Assembly: GCA_963781595.1 (NCBI GenBank)
Contig: CAWAGG010000006.1
Span: 2,976,001 to 3,040,000 of the forward strand
Source: JBEDUK01 sp963781595
Lineage (GTDB): Bacteria > Actinomycetota > UBA4738
Direction of reading: 5' to 3'
DNA: 64,000 nt
The notes under the pieces were generated by a model. That model was not told the DNA's origin. It made no database searches and was given only the letters and a program-made list of their open reading frames with translations. The position numbers and the translations under genes were made by a program. Positions 1 to 10,912 of the stretch are shown in pieces. Position 1 is the stretch's first letter. Each line of letters opens with the position of its first letter.

Positions 1-1
1 G

Positions 2-1042
2 GCCATGGGGTTCCTGTCGCTCGCCGGAGCGCTCCACCTCTGGCAGCTCATGGTGCTCGGCGGGATCTACGGAGCGGCGACCGCGTTCTTCGGCCCCGCG
101 TTCGACGCGGTCGTGCCCGAGATCGTCGAGGCCGAGGCGCTGGCCGGAGCGAATTCGCTGGATCAGCTCGTCCGACCCGTCACGTTGCGGATCGCCGGTC
201 CTGCGCTCGGCGGGATGCTGGTCGGCGTCTCCAGCCTGGGCGCGGCCTTCATCGTCGATGGGCTGACGTACCTCGCCTCGATCGTCTGCGTGCTCCTGAT
301 GACGCGCCGGCCGCCGGCGGAGGCTCCATCGGAGGCGGCGTCGGTCATCGCCGACATCAGGGAAGGGTTCGCGTACATCCGCGGCAAGGTCTGGCTGTGG
401 GCGACGTTCCTCGCCGCGACGGTCGCCTACCTGCTGTTCTTCGGCCCCGTCGAGGTGCTCGTGCCGTACGTCGTGAAGAACGACATGCACCAGGGGGCGA
501 ATGTCCTCGGGATGGTCTTCGCGATGGGCGGGCTGGGCGCCGTCGGTGGCGCGCTGTTCGTCGGACACCGGGGCATGCCACGCCGATACATCACGTCGAT
601 GTACGTCGCATGGGCGATCGCCACGTTCGCCGTCGCAGGGTACGGGTTGGCGACGATGACCTGGCAGGTGATGGCCGCCAGCTTCGTGTTCAACGCGTTC
701 GAGACGGCCGGGACCATCGTATGGGCCACGACGAAGCACCGCCTGGTTCCGCTCCGGCTCCAGGGCCGCGTGTCGAGCCTCGACTGGTTCATCTCGATCG
801 GCCTGCTCCCGCTGTCGTTCGCCTTGACCGGGCCCGTGGCCGCGGCCATCGGCGCGCGCGAGACGCTCGTGTGGGCCGGCATCCTCGGCGGTGTGGTGAC
901 GCTCGCCGCGCTGTTCGTGCCGGGCATGCGGGCCACCGAACGCGACCACCCGCTCGTGATCGTCACGGCCGGACCGAGCGAGCCGCTCACGTTGGACGAG
1001 CCGTCGTCCGATGGTTCCTTCATGGGTGCGAAGCGCGGATGA
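2..1042 (+). CDS. MFS transporter, 5' end cut by the window
   Basis: This is the C-terminal part of a major facilitator superfamily exporter of the EntS-like (MFS_3) type. The frame is open to the window edge, so the real start lies upstream. About 345 residues are visible, against roughly 400-420 for the family, so one or two N-terminal helices are probably missing. Hydrophobic helices alternate with short charged loops, and a basic loop follows the fourth visible helix. The tail after the last helix (about 35 residues) is hydrophilic. Its TGA overlaps the ATG of the next gene (ATGA), so the two are probably co-translated. The substrate cannot be told from sequence. Confidence 0.8.
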   Translation, partial: AMGFLSLAGALHLWQLMVLGGIYGAATAFFGPAFDAVVPEIVEAEALAGANSLDQLVRPVTLRIAGPALGGMLVGVSSLGAAFIVDGLTYLASIVCVLLMTRRPPAEAPSEAASVIADIREGFAYIRGKVWLWATFLAATVAYLLFFGPVEVLVPYVVKNDMHQGANVLGMVFAMGGLGAVGGALFVGHRGMPRRYITSMYVAWAIATFAVAGYGLATMTWQVMAASFVFNAFETAGTIVWATTKHRLVPLRLQGRVSSLDWFISIGLLPLSFALTGPVAAAIGARETLVWAGILGGVVTLAALFVPGMRATERDHPLVIVTAGPSEPLTLDEPSSDGSFMGAKRG

Positions 1043-3303
1043 CCGGGATGAAGCCCTCCGTCTCGGTGTTGCGGAACACGTTGAAGCGGCCGATCTGGCT
1101 GCTCTACCTCATCGCTGGCGCCCTCGGCGGGCTCGCGTACTACTTCCTGCCGGCCGTCGCGAAGAGCGGGCCGTTCTTCAACCTGCTGGGCGTCTCGTCC
1201 GTCATAGCGATCCTGGTGGGGATACGGCTGAACCGCCCGAAGAACCCGGCGCCCTGGTACCTCTTCGCGGTCGGGCAGGCGTTCTTCATCGGCGGCGACG
1301 TCATCACGTACAACTACCCGAAGTTCTTCGGCGGCGCCGACATCCCCTTCCCGTCGATCGGCGACGTGTTCTACCTCGCGGTCTACCCCTGCCTGATCGC
1401 CGGTGTCCTGCTGCTGATCCGCGAGCGCAAGCCCGGGAAGGACCGCGACAGCGTGATCGACTCGCTGATCATCACGATCCCGGCCGGGCTCCTCATGTGG
1501 GAGTTCTGGATGGGACCGCTCGCCCACGACACGACGAGCTCCCTGCCCGTGAAGCTCGTCTCGATGGCCTACCCGCTCATGGACCTCCTGCTATTGGCAG
1601 TGGTCGTCCGGCTCGCCGTCGGATCGGGCCGGCGCGAGCCGTCGTTCTTCATGCTGAGCGCCGCCGCCGTCGCGCTGGTCGCGACCGACACCGCATACGG
1701 TCTGGTCCAGCTGTCCGGCGCGATCTACCAGAACGGCGGCCCGCTCGAAGCGGGCTGGCTCTCGTTCTACCTGCTGTGGGCGGCCGCCGCGCTCCACCCG
1801 TCGATGCGCACGATGGGCGAACCGGTCCCGGAGCACGAGCTGAAACATCCGCGCCGGCGATTGGCGATCCTGGCGGCCGCGTCCCTCGTGTCGCCGGCCG
1901 TCGAGGTCGTGCAGACGCTCCGGGGCGAGCTCCTCGACCCCGGGATCGTCTCGGCGTGTTCGGCCGCGATCTTCCTCCTGGTCTTCATCCGCATGAACGG
2001 CCTCATGGTCGACATCACCGAGTACCGGCGCACGGCGAACCAGCTGCGGGAGACCGAGGCGAAGTACCGCAACCTCGTCGAGAGCCTGCCCGCGATCGTG
2101 TACACCGCCGAGTTCGGCGAGAAGGGCCGCTGGCTCTACGTGAGCCCACAGATCAAGACGATCCTGGGATTCACGCCCGACGAGTGGGTGAACCGGCCCG
2201 AGATCTGGCACGAACAGGTCCACCCCGAGGACCTGACCGCCGCGCTCGAGGACGAGAAGCGCGTGTTGAAGACGGGCGAGGCGTTGCGGTGCGAGTACCG
2301 GGTCCGGGCGCGGAACGGTCGCGTCGTGTGGATCCGGGAGGAGGCGCAGGGCATCCTCGGCGAGCGTGGCGAGCCGGGCGTGCTCCAGGGCGTGATGTAC
2401 GACATCACGGACGAGAAGGCGGCCGAACAGACCCTCCGCGTCGCACTGCAGAAGGAGCAGAAGGTCGCGTCCGACCTGCGTGAGTTGAACGAGATGAAGA
2501 ACAGCTTCCTGCAGGCCGTCTCGCACGACCTGCGGACGCCGCTGACCAGCATCATGGGCTCCGCGCTCACCCTGAAACGCAGCGAGCTCACGCTCTCACC
2601 AGAGGACGCCAGCGGGCTGATGGACATCATCGCGTCGAACGCGGTGAAGCTGAACCGCCTGCTGAACGACCTGCTCGACGTCGATCGCCTCTCCCGTGGG
2701 CTCGTCGAGCCGCAGCGCTCCCAGGTGGACATCCGCGATCTGGTCGAGCGCGTGCTGCGCGAGTGCGAGCTGGACGGCCGGACCGTCGAGGTCGACGTGC
2801 CGGTCGCGACGGCGGCGATCGACGCCTCCCAGGTCGAACGGATCCTCGAGAACCTCGTGACGAACGCGACCAGGTACACGCCGGCCGGCAGCCCGATCTG
2901 GGTGAAGGCGCAGCTCGATCGCGGCGACATCCTGCTCACGGTCGAGGACGCCGGGCCCGGTGTGCCGGACGAGATGAAGGACGCGATCTTCGAGGCCTTC
3001 CGCCAGGGCCGGGAGCAGGTCCGTCACTCCCCCGGCGTCGGGATCGGCCTCTCGCTGGTCGCCAGGTTCGCGGAGCTGCACGGCGGCCGAGCGTGGGTCG
3101 AGGACCGCCCCGGGGGCGGGGCCTCCTTCAAGGTGCTCCTTCCGGCCGAGACCATCGGACGTGCCGGTGGGCGCGGCGCCCCGGTCGTCGAGGAGACAGC
3201 ACGACCGGCGCCGCCGAGGCGTCGTCAGATCGGCCGGTCCAGCCAGAGCGCCTCGGCGAAGTCGGCGACGTCCCTGCCGGCCGCGCGGTCGCATCCGGCC
3301 TGA
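1039..3303 (+). CDS. Membrane-bound PAS sensor histidine kinase
   Basis: A 754-residue hybrid of a membrane sensor and a transmitter kinase. Residues about 15-310 hold some seven to eight hydrophobic segments, of the kind seen in front of many actinobacterial GGDEF and kinase proteins. A PAS domain of the PAS_3 fold follows at about 340-465, then a dimerisation/phosphoacceptor domain with His496 in the motif SHDLRTP. The ATPase domain has Asn605 in the N box, a DAGPGVP G1 box and a GVGIGLSL G2 box. The last 40 residues are low complexity. The start at the ATGA overlap with the transporter is preferred; an ATG three codons later is possible. No response regulator lies next to it, so it is an orphan kinase here. 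The signal it senses is unknown. Confidence 0.9.
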   Translation: MTGMKPSVSVLRNTLKRPIWLLYLIAGALGGLAYYFLPAVAKSGPFFNLLGVSSVIAILVGIRLNRPKNPAPWYLFAVGQAFFIGGDVITYNYPKFFGGADIPFPSIGDVFYLAVYPCLIAGVLLLIRERKPGKDRDSVIDSLIITIPAGLLMWEFWMGPLAHDTTSSLPVKLVSMAYPLMDLLLLAVVVRLAVGSGRREPSFFMLSAAAVALVATDTAYGLVQLSGAIYQNGGPLEAGWLSFYLLWAAAALHPSMRTMGEPVPEHELKHPRRRLAILAAASLVSPAVEVVQTLRGELLDPGIVSACSAAIFLLVFIRMNGLMVDITEYRRTANQLRETEAKYRNLVESLPAIVYTAEFGEKGRWLYVSPQIKTILGFTPDEWVNRPEIWHEQVHPEDLTAALEDEKRVLKTGEALRCEYRVRARNGRVVWIREEAQGILGERGEPGVLQGVMYDITDEKAAEQTLRVALQKEQKVASDLRELNEMKNSFLQAVSHDLRTPLTSIMGSALTLKRSELTLSPEDASGLMDIIASNAVKLNRLLNDLLDVDRLSRGLVEPQRSQVDIRDLVERVLRECELDGRTVEVDVPVATAAIDASQVERILENLVTNATRYTPAGSPIWVKAQLDRGDILLTVEDAGPGVPDEMKDAIFEAFRQGREQVRHSPGVGIGLSLVARFAELHGGRAWVEDRPGGGASFKVLLPAETIGRAGGRGAPVVEETARPAPPRRRQIGRSSQSASAKSATSLPAARSHPA

Positions 3304-3346
3304 GTCCGGAGGGCCCGTCGAAGCCTCGTTCCTTTCGGCTGCCCTT

Positions 3347-4351
3347 TCAGATCGCGGCGCCGCAGCGAGCGGCCAGGAACTCGGCGATGTGCAGCAGCGC
3401 CTCGCGAGCGCGCCCCGGCTCGAGGCTCTCCGCGATCCGGTTCGAACGTCGGACCTGGTTCGTCACCGCCTCCCGCGCGCGGTTGACCGGGCCGTCCGAG
3501 CGGACCAGGTCAAGGGCGCGGGCGAACGCCTGGTCATCGCCGAGGCCACCCGCCAGGAGCGCCCGGAGCTCGCCGGCTACGGCCTCGTCCTCCAACGCGT
3601 ACAGCACCGGCAGGGTGTAGAGCCCCTGCTTCATGTCCTGTCCTGGAAGCTTGTGCAGCTCGGCCTCGGTGGCGATCACATCCATGATGTCGTCGGATAG
3701 CTGGAAGGCCATGCCGAGCGCCATCCCGAAGTCGTCGAGGAGCTCGATCGTCTCCAGCGACGCCTCCCCCATCATGCCGCCGAGACGGCACGAGGTTGCG
3801 ATCAGCGCCGCGGTCTTGCGCCGGATCATCTCCGTGTAGCCGGCTTCGGACTGATCGGCCCGGCCCCAGCCCTCGACCTCACGGATCACGCCGTCGGAGA
3901 GCAGCGCGATCGTCCGCGCGAGGAGCTTCGAGACCTCGGTGCCCAGCTCGGCTGCCAGTTCGGATGCGCGAGCGAACAGGAAGTCGCCGGTGAGGATCGC
4001 GACATTGTTCCCCCATTGCGCGTTGACCGATGGACGGCCCCGCCGCTCGTCGGCCTCGTCGACCACGTCGTCGTGGTAGAGCGTTGCCAGGTGGACGAGC
4101 TCGATCGCGCACGCCCCCTGGATCAGCCGAGGGTCGGTGGGGTCGCCGAAATGCCCCGAGAGCAGGACCAACATCGGCCGGAAGCGCTTCCCGCCGGCGG
4201 CGACCAGGTAGGACGCCGCCTCGGTCACGAACTCCGTGTCGGACCGGACGGCCTTCTCGAGCGTCTCCTCGACGTCGTCCAGGCGCGCGCGGAGTTCGAG
4301 CTCGAGCGCAGGATCGGGCGCCTCGAGGCCGGCGGCAACGGCGCGGGTCAC
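3347..4351 (-). CDS. Polyprenyl diphosphate synthase (long-chain, menaquinone side chain)
   Basis: A trans-prenyltransferase that would add isopentenyl diphosphate units to an allylic primer to make the isoprenoid tail of menaquinone. The 334 residues show the family marks in order: GGKRFRP, the first aspartate-rich motif DDVVD, and the second motif DDIMD followed by a basic KQG stretch. Both full DDxxD motifs fit the heptaprenyl/octaprenyl synthase type (HepT/IspB-like), unlike the second synthase near 22 kb. It starts with GTG and is the last gene of the minus-strand run behind nuoN, 75 bases downstream of it. The quinone-tail enzyme is thus linked with the main quinone-reducing complex. 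Chain length cannot be read directly. Confidence 0.88.
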   Translation of the reverse strand: MTRAVAAGLEAPDPALELELRARLDDVEETLEKAVRSDTEFVTEAASYLVAAGGKRFRPMLVLLSGHFGDPTDPRLIQGACAIELVHLATLYHDDVVDEADERRGRPSVNAQWGNNVAILTGDFLFARASELAAELGTEVSKLLARTIALLSDGVIREVEGWGRADQSEAGYTEMIRRKTAALIATSCRLGGMMGEASLETIELLDDFGMALGMAFQLSDDIMDVIATEAELHKLPGQDMKQGLYTLPVLYALEDEAVAGELRALLAGGLGDDQAFARALDLVRSDGPVNRAREAVTNQVRRSNRIAESLEPGRAREALLHIAEFLAARCGAAI

Positions 4352-4426
4352 GTTCCCATCCCTCGGTTCATACGTGGATGCTACCCATACCGAACGACAA
4401 CAGGAAGGTCACGGTTCCTCCACAGT

Positions 4427-5962
4427 TCAGAATCGGACCGAGGACGCGGCCTGCACGACGCCGAACAGCGCCTGCGGGAAGACCCCGAACGCGAGCGTCA
4501 GTGCCGCGGGGATCGCGATCGCGAGGCTCGCGACCGGTGACACCGCGGTCGCACGATCCGTCGCGACGGCCGGCCCGCCGGCGCCGGCGGCGATGCGGTC
4601 GTCGGCGGGTTCGGCCTCGTCCTCCTGCACGTACATCAGGACGATCAGGCGGAGGTAGAAGAACGCCGCAGCCACCGAGGCGATCACAGCGAGCACGACC
4701 AGCCAGATCTCGCCCGCCTGGAGGGCCGCCGCGAACACGGTCGCCTTCGAGATGAAGCCGGCGGTCGGCGGGATACCGGCGAGCGAGAGCAGGAACAGGG
4801 CCAGCGCGGCACCGAGGATCGGGTGGCGCCGCGCCAGTCCGCGGTAGTCCGCGATGTCGAGGTCGCGCTCACCGGTCGCGGAGACGAGCATCACGACGCC
4901 GAACGCGCCGAGCGTCATCGCCGCGTACGACGCCAGGTAGAACATCGCCCCTTCGCGACCCAGGGTGTTCCCGGCCGACAGCCCGATCAGGATGAACCCG
5001 GCGTGCGCGATCGACGAGTAGGCCAGCATGCGCTTCACGTTCGTCTGCGCGATCGCCAGCACGGACCCGACCACCAGGGTGATCGCGGCCAGCACCGCGA
5101 GGAGCGGCCGCCAGTCCGCGTGCAGCGGCCCGAGCGCAACCGTGAAGACGCGGAGGAACGCAGCGAAGGCGGCCACCTTCGTCGCCGCCGACACGAACGC
5201 GGTGACCGGCGTCGGCGCTCCCTGGTAGGCGTCCGGCGTCCACATGTGGAACGGGACCAGCGCGACCTTGAAGCCGAACCCGGTCACCAGCAGCCCGATC
5301 GCGATGATCGCGAAGGCCGACGGGTCGCCGCCGCGCAGCACGTGGCCGATCGCGGCGAGGTTCGTCACGCCCGTCGCGCCGTACGCCATCGCGATCCCGT
5401 AGAGGAAGAACGCGCTCGAGAACGCGCCCAGGAGGAAGTACTTCATCGCGGCCTCGCCGCTGCGCATGCGGCGCAGGGAGAACCCCGTGAGCAGGTAGAG
5501 CGACAGCGAGAGGATCTCGAGCGCGAGGAAGACGAGGATCAGGTCGGCGGAGGCGACGATCAGCGTCATGCCGGTCGTGGCGAACAGCAGGAGCGGGTAG
5601 AACTCGCCGCGCCACTCGCCCGTTCGTTCCAGGTAGTGCTGGCTGAGCGGGACCGCCAGCGCCGCGCACGCGAGGATCACCAGGCGGAAGAAGACGGCGA
5701 ACCGGTCCGTGGAGACCATGCCGCCGAGGACGACCGGGGCGCCGTTCCAGTTCCACAGGATGACCGAGGCGATCGCCGCGCCGGCGATGCCCGCGAGCGC
5801 GAGCCACGCGTGCACGCGCGGCGGCGTCTTCGGCGAAAGCGCGTCGACGAGCATCAGAACGAGCGCCATTCCCACGAGGATCAGCTCGGGCGCGACCGGC
5901 CCGAACGTCAGCGGCGGGTGCGGGATCGGCGGAAGCGCAGGGGCGCCGAGGAACGACATCAT
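4427..5962 (-). CDS. nuoN: NADH-quinone oxidoreductase subunit N
   Basis: An antiporter-like membrane subunit of complex I, forming part of the proton-pumping arm. It is 511 residues long, normal for NuoN, with about 14 hydrophobic helices. The Proton_antipo_M core is visible, including the lysine-bearing helix with the pattern VAxVPFHMWTPDAYQGAP and the later RMLAYSSIAHAGF motif. The ATG overlaps the TGA of nuoM (ATGA), so translation is probably coupled. The reading frame is intact, in contrast to nuoH-nuoM just upstream. Confidence 0.95.
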   Translation of the reverse strand: MMSFLGAPALPPIPHPPLTFGPVAPELILVGMALVLMLVDALSPKTPPRVHAWLALAGIAGAAIASVILWNWNGAPVVLGGMVSTDRFAVFFRLVILACAALAVPLSQHYLERTGEWRGEFYPLLLFATTGMTLIVASADLILVFLALEILSLSLYLLTGFSLRRMRSGEAAMKYFLLGAFSSAFFLYGIAMAYGATGVTNLAAIGHVLRGGDPSAFAIIAIGLLVTGFGFKVALVPFHMWTPDAYQGAPTPVTAFVSAATKVAAFAAFLRVFTVALGPLHADWRPLLAVLAAITLVVGSVLAIAQTNVKRMLAYSSIAHAGFILIGLSAGNTLGREGAMFYLASYAAMTLGAFGVVMLVSATGERDLDIADYRGLARRHPILGAALALFLLSLAGIPPTAGFISKATVFAAALQAGEIWLVVLAVIASVAAAFFYLRLIVLMYVQEDEAEPADDRIAAGAGGPAVATDRATAVSPVASLAIAIPAALTLAFGVFPQALFGVVQAASSVRF

Positions 5963-7570
5963 GGCGACCCGTTGCGCGTTGGGACGCTGGTCGACGGCAT
6001 TCCAGCGCAGTCAGCAACGCGATCGTGGTCGGTAAAGCCGAAGAAGATCGGCGGCTTGACGCAGTTCACGGTTCGTGCGGTGGCGGGTTCGATCCGCTGG
6101 AGCACCGGCTTCGGGTAGAGGCCGAGGAACAGGACGGCGGCGATCAGCGGGACCAGGATCACGTACTCGATCCCGACCAGGTCACGGAGCGGACGTCCGG
6201 CGGCCGAACCCGACCCGTTCCCGTGGCCGTTCGACGGCGCGTCGTCCGAACCGCCGGCGATCGCCGGGACACCGTGGAACATCCGCTGGTACGCCCACAG
6301 GAGGTAGACCGCCGACAGCACGACGGCGACGACCGCGGCCACCGCCCACGGCTCGCCCGTGACGAACGTGCCGAGCAGCACGAGGAACTCGGAGACGAAG
6401 TCGTTCAGCCCGGGCAGCCCGATCGAGGCCAGCGCCATGAAGAGGAACACTCCCGCGAGGACCGGCAGGCGAGCCGCCAGACCGCCCATCCGCCGGATGT
6501 CGTTCGTGCCGACGCGCTCGGCGAGCATCCCGGCCAAGAGGAACAGCGCGCCCGTCGACAGGCCGTGGTTCACCATGTACAGAACGCTCCCGGACGCCGC
6601 CTGCAGCGAGAACGCGAAGATCCCGAGCACGATGAACCCCATGTGCGACAGGCTCGAGTACGCGATCAGCCGCTTCGCGTCCGTCTGCACGATCGCCGCG
6701 ATCGCCCCGTAGAGGATCCGATCACGGCCAGGGCCATCGCCATGTTCCGGAAGTACACCGACGCCTCGGGGAAGAGCGACAGGTTGAACCGGATCAGCCC
6801 GTACGCCCCGACCTTCGCCAGCAGCGCCGCAAGCACCAGCGTCCCCGCCAGCGGCGCCTGCTCGTACGCGTCGGGCTGCCACGTCGACAGCGGCACCAGC
6901 GGCACCTTCACCGCGAACGCGACGAAGAACCCAAGGAAGAGCCACCGCGCGGTGCCCGTCGCCAGCGGCAGTGTCGCGAGTGCCCGCACGTCAAAGGTTC
7001 CCGCTTTCGCGTACAGGAACAGGATCGAGGCGAGCAGGAACGCCGAGCCCGCCATCGTGAAGATGAAGAACTTCACCGCCGCGTAGCGCGCCGATCACCG
7101 CCCCAGCCCCCGATGACGAGGTACATGGGCAACAGCAGCGCCTCGAAGAACACGAAGAACAGCAGCAGGTCCAGCGACAGGAACGAGCCGAGCATCGCCG
7201 TCTCGAGGATCAGGAACGAGAGGAAATACGTCTTCGCGCTGCCGTTCGACGCGCCAGGATGCCAGCACCGCGAGGGGCAGCAGGAATGTCGTCAGCAGCA
7301 CGAGGAACAGGCTGATGCCGTCGACGCCGACGAGGTACTGCAGGTGCAGCGCGCGGACCCAGGACACGCGTTCGACCAGATGGTAGCCCGCTCGGCCGCC
7401 GTCGTACGCGAACAGCATCCCGACCGAGAGCGCGAAGGTGACCAGCGTGACGCCGAGCGCCCACCACTCGCGAGGCCCATCGCTGCCCGTTCGCGCGGGA
7501 GGCACGCCAGGACGGCCGCGCCGGCGAGCGGCGCGAAGATGACGACCGAGAGCCACGGGAACCCCGTCAC
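5959..7570 (-). CDS. nuoM: NADH-quinone oxidoreductase subunit M, frame interrupted
   Basis: An antiporter-like membrane subunit of complex I. The gene starts with GTG overlapping the nuoL stop and ends in an ATGA overlap with nuoN. The NuoM sequence can be followed end to end, but in shifting frames: breaks near 7470, 7250, 7085 and 6718, most explained by a single missing base. Recognisable pieces are the N-terminal helix, [13 protein letters not shown], the [11 protein letters not shown] helix, the [12 protein letters not shown] lysine-helix motif and [14 protein letters not shown]. Corrected length would be about 535 residues, normal for NuoM. Peptide conservation on both sides of each break argues for sequence error rather than decay. 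Confidence 0.88.
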
Positions 7571-9440
7571 GACGACGCCCTCACGGCCAGGTAGGCCAGC
7601 ACGCCGACGACGCCGAGGAACACGAAGGCCGCATAGACGCGCACCAGCCCCGCCTGGGCCCGCCGGGCGCCCGACGACACCAGGCCGACCAGTTCCGCGA
7701 TCCCGTTCCAGAACCCGTCGATCAGCCGACGGTCCACGACGTAGGCCAGGAACGTCGCGCCGAGCTTCCCCGTCTGGCCGAAGACGGCGCCGTAGATGTC
7801 GTCCACGTACAGCCCGGCGCCGAACACCCGCCGCGGCCCGGAAAGCCGCACGCGCAACGCGATCCAGTCGATCCGCCCGGAGCCGTAGACGAAGTACGCC
7901 AGCAGCGTGAATCCGACCGCCACGATGACGGCGATCGCTTCCCCGGCGGCTTCGCTGAATCCGTTCGTGCCCTCGACCGTCGTCGCCACCGGCGCCAGGA
8001 ACCGGTCGATCACGCCGTTCGCTACGGTCAGGTTCAGCAGCCCGCCGAACACCGCGCGGTCCCCAGCAGCGCCATGGGCACCCGCATCGTCATCCCCGGC
8101 TCGTGGGGTTCGACCTCCCAGCGCGGCTGCCCGAAGAACGCCATGCAGGTCCCTCGCGTCACGTACACGGCGGTCTGCGCGGCCGCGAACAACCCCGCGA
8201 CCCACAGCACCCAGTCGCCCGTCGAGGGCCGCCGCGGTCAGGTCCTGGTCCTTCGCGAAGAACCCGACGAACGGCGGGATGCCCGCGATCGCGAGCCAGC
8301 CGATCACCCACGTCCACGCGGTGAACGGCATCGCGCCGCCGCAGGCCACCCATCCTCATCATGTCCTGTCTCGTCGTGCAGGCCGTGCATCACGCTCCCG
8401 GCCGACGAGGAACAGCAGCGCCTTGAAGAACGCGTGGGCGACCAGCAGGAAGATCGCGGCCCCGTACGCCTGGATGCCAACGCCGAAGAACATGAACCCG
8501 ATCTGGCTGATCGTGGAGTACGCGAGCATCCGCTTGATGTCGTCCTGGCCGATCGCGGCGAACCCCGCGTAGATCGCGGTCACGATCCCGACGACGCCAC
8601 CCAGTCAAATGCCGTCGACGATGCCTCGAACACGACGTGCGACCGGACGATGAGGTACACACCGGCGGTGACCATCGTCGCCGCATGGATCAGCGGCGGA
8701 CGTCGGCGTCGGGCCCTCCATCGCGTCGGGGAGCCACGTGTGGAGCGGGACCTGCGCGGACTTCCCGCAGGCGCCGGCCAACAGGAGCAGCGCGATCACG
8801 GTCGCGGTGCCGTTCGCCAGCTCAGGTGCCTTCGCGAAGACGACCGAGAAGTCGAGCGACCCGACCGCGCCCAGATGAGGATGATGCCGATCAGGAACGC
8901 GGAGTCGCCGATCCGGGTCACGATGAACGCCTTCTTCGCCGCCGCGGCGGCCGACGGGCGTTCGAACCAGAACCCGATCAACAGGTACGAGGCGAGGCCG
9001 ACGCCCTCCCAGCCGATGTACAGGACCAGGTAGTTCGCGCCCAGGACCAAGGACGAGCATGAACGCGACGAACAGGCTCTTGTAGGCGAAGTACCGGGCG
9101 AACCGCGGGTCCTTCTCCATGTAGCCGATCGAGTAGAAGAGGATCAGCGAACCGACCCCGGTCACGACCAGCGTCATGATCATCGACAGCGGATCGACGC
9201 GCGCCGCGATGTCGACGCGGAACGTGCCCACCGGGATCCACTCGTACAGCGTCTTCACCATCAGGCGCGCGTCGGCGGGCTTCGACGTCAGCTGCGCGGT
9301 CTGGATCGCGGCCAGGAGGAACGACGCCAGGACCCCGATCGAGGCGACCCACCCGGCGGAGCGGCCCGGCCAACGCTTCCCGGTGAGCAGCAGGATGGTG
9401 CCGCCATGCCCAGCGGGATGAACAGGATCGCCCAGACCAC
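7567..9440 (-). CDS. nuoL: NADH-quinone oxidoreductase subunit L, frame interrupted
   Basis: The distal, largest antiporter-like subunit of complex I, with the long lateral helix at its C-terminus. The likely start is a GTG 15 bases after the nuoK stop, behind a GAGGGGCGG ribosome site. The protein must be pieced together across about ten frame breaks (near 9403, 9053, 8877, 8698, 8595, 8400, 8365, 8342, 8232 and 8060). Clear NuoL pieces are the [18 protein letters not shown] helix, [50 protein letters not shown] and [16 protein letters not shown]. Length of about 625 codons is normal for the family. No stretch looks degraded beyond the indels. Confidence 0.88.
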
Positions 9441-9454
9441 GCCCGCGCCGCCCC

Positions 9455-9762
9455 TCAGCCCTTCAGCAGGTGCGCGCGTCGACGTCGACCGTTCGGCGCA
9501 TCCGGTAGACGGACACGATGATCGCCAGGCCGACCGCGACCTCGGCCGCCGCCACGACCATGGACGAAGAACGCCAGCGCCTGGCCCGTGAGGATCCGTG
9601 CATGCCGTGAGAAGGCCACCAACGCGAGGTTCACCGCGTTCAGCTGGAGCTCGACCGACATGAAGATCACGAGCGCGTTACTCCGGATCAGGACGCCGAC
9701 GCGTGCCGATCGTGAACAGGACCCCCGGACAGGAGCAGGTACGCGCCGATCGGCGTCCTCAC
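9455..9762 (-). CDS. nuoK: NADH-quinone oxidoreductase subunit K, frame interrupted
   Basis: A small three-helix membrane subunit of complex I. It starts at a GTG that overlaps the nuoJ stop (GTGA). The piece with [18 protein letters not shown], which carries the conserved membrane glutamate, is clear. The N-terminal helix with GAYLLLSG and the last helix are in other frames. Breaks lie near 9725 (an extra G in a run of five), 9705, 9555 and 9480. Corrected length is about 100 residues, as expected for NuoK, ending in HLLKG. Confidence 0.85.
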
Positions 9763-10367
9763 GGGACGCGCCGCTCCTCGGGGGTTCTGCCGGCGTCCGG
9801 TGCCGTGCCGAGGCGTCGGCTGCCTCTCCGGCGTCGACGACCGGGCGGGGTCGATCGGTCGACGGCCGTGCAGCATGGCCCCGATGGCGGCGACGATCAG
9901 CAGCACCGACGTCACCTCGAACGGGAAGAAGTACCGGTTGAACAGCACCGCCGCCAGCGCTCGGACGTTGCCGCCCGCGTTCGCCTTCGCGAAGTCGGGG
10001 ACGCCGCCGTTCGACAGCCCGATCCCCAGATGCACGACGACGGCCACCTCGGCGATCAGGCCGAGCGCCGAGGATGCACCGCGAGCCACCGCTGCGCACT
10101 TGATGCGCTCGGTCAGCGAGCTCGTACGGTCGACGCCGAGCAGCATGATCACGAACAGGAACAGGACCATGATCGCGCCCGCGTACACGATGATCTGGAC
10201 CACGAACAGGAACTGCGCGCCGAGGATGCAGGAAGAACACCGCGAGGCGGAAGATGGTCACGATCAGCAACAGCGCGCTGTGGACGGCGTTGCGGACGAG
10301 GAGCATCCCGATCGGCGGCGACCACGGCGACCGCCGCGAACACCCAGAAGACGACGAGGTCGCCCAC
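9759..10367 (-). CDS. nuoJ: NADH-quinone oxidoreductase subunit J, frame interrupted
   Basis: A membrane subunit of complex I that packs between NuoA, NuoK and NuoH. The likely start is a GTG three bases past the nuoI stop. The first helix ([16 protein letters not shown]), the following [12 protein letters not shown] helix and [21 protein letters not shown] are each in a different frame, with breaks near 10318 and 10230. One or two more lie between 9850 and 9785 in the soluble tail. The corrected gene ends in TGA overlapping the nuoK GTG. Length of about 200 residues is normal. Confidence 0.85.
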
Positions 10368-10369
10368 GG

Positions 10370-10912
10370 TTACCTGCCCACCTCGGTCCCCGGTCGCCGT
10401 CCCGACCTCGGGCGGCGGCGTCGAGCAGTCGCTACTTCTCGAAGATCGCCGTCCTCGCGCGTCTCGAAGGCCAGCTCGTAGGATGTGGTCAGCGTGAGCG
10501 CCCGCGTCGGGCAGGCTTCGACGCACAGGCCGCACATGATGCAGCGCAGGTAGTTGATCTGGTAGGTCTCCGCGTAGCGTTCGCCGACGGAAACGGGATG
10601 CTCCCGGTCGTTGTCGCGCGCCCTGGACGTAGATCGCGTCGGCGGGGCAGGCCCACGCGCACAATTCGCATCCGATGCACTTCTCCAGGCCGTTCTCGGG
10701 ATGGCGGTTCAGGCGGTGCCGGCCGACGTGCGAACGCTCGCGGCAGCGGGAAGGATCCGTTTCGGGTACTGCTCGGTCACGTTCGTGCGGAAGACGTGGC
10801 GGAAGGGGACGGAGAAGCCCTGGGCCACGCGGGCCGTTCCCTCGATGATCGAGCGCGTCACCGAGGGCCGGTCGGGCGCTCGGGAGGTGCCGGCGTCGGG
10901 CGCGTCGCTCAC
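10370..10912 (-). CDS. nuoI: NADH-quinone oxidoreductase subunit I (2x[4Fe-4S]), frame interrupted
   Basis: The ferredoxin-like subunit of complex I carrying clusters N6a and N6b, which pass electrons from the hydrophilic arm to NuoB. Both cluster motifs are visible: [12 protein letters not shown] and, in another frame, [12 protein letters not shown]. The N-terminal amphipathic part ([16 protein letters not shown]) is in a third frame. Breaks lie near 10745 and 10620, with probably one or two more in the tail near 10460. The start is a GTG overlapping the nuoH stop; the likely stop is a TAA at 10370. Length is about 180 residues, normal for NuoI. Confidence 0.87.

Noticed and set aside
4823..6118. 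Long plus-strand open frame antisense to nuoN
   Set aside because: It reads as Arg/Asp/Gly-rich text without any domain and lies fully over an intact conserved gene; a high-GC antisense shadow.
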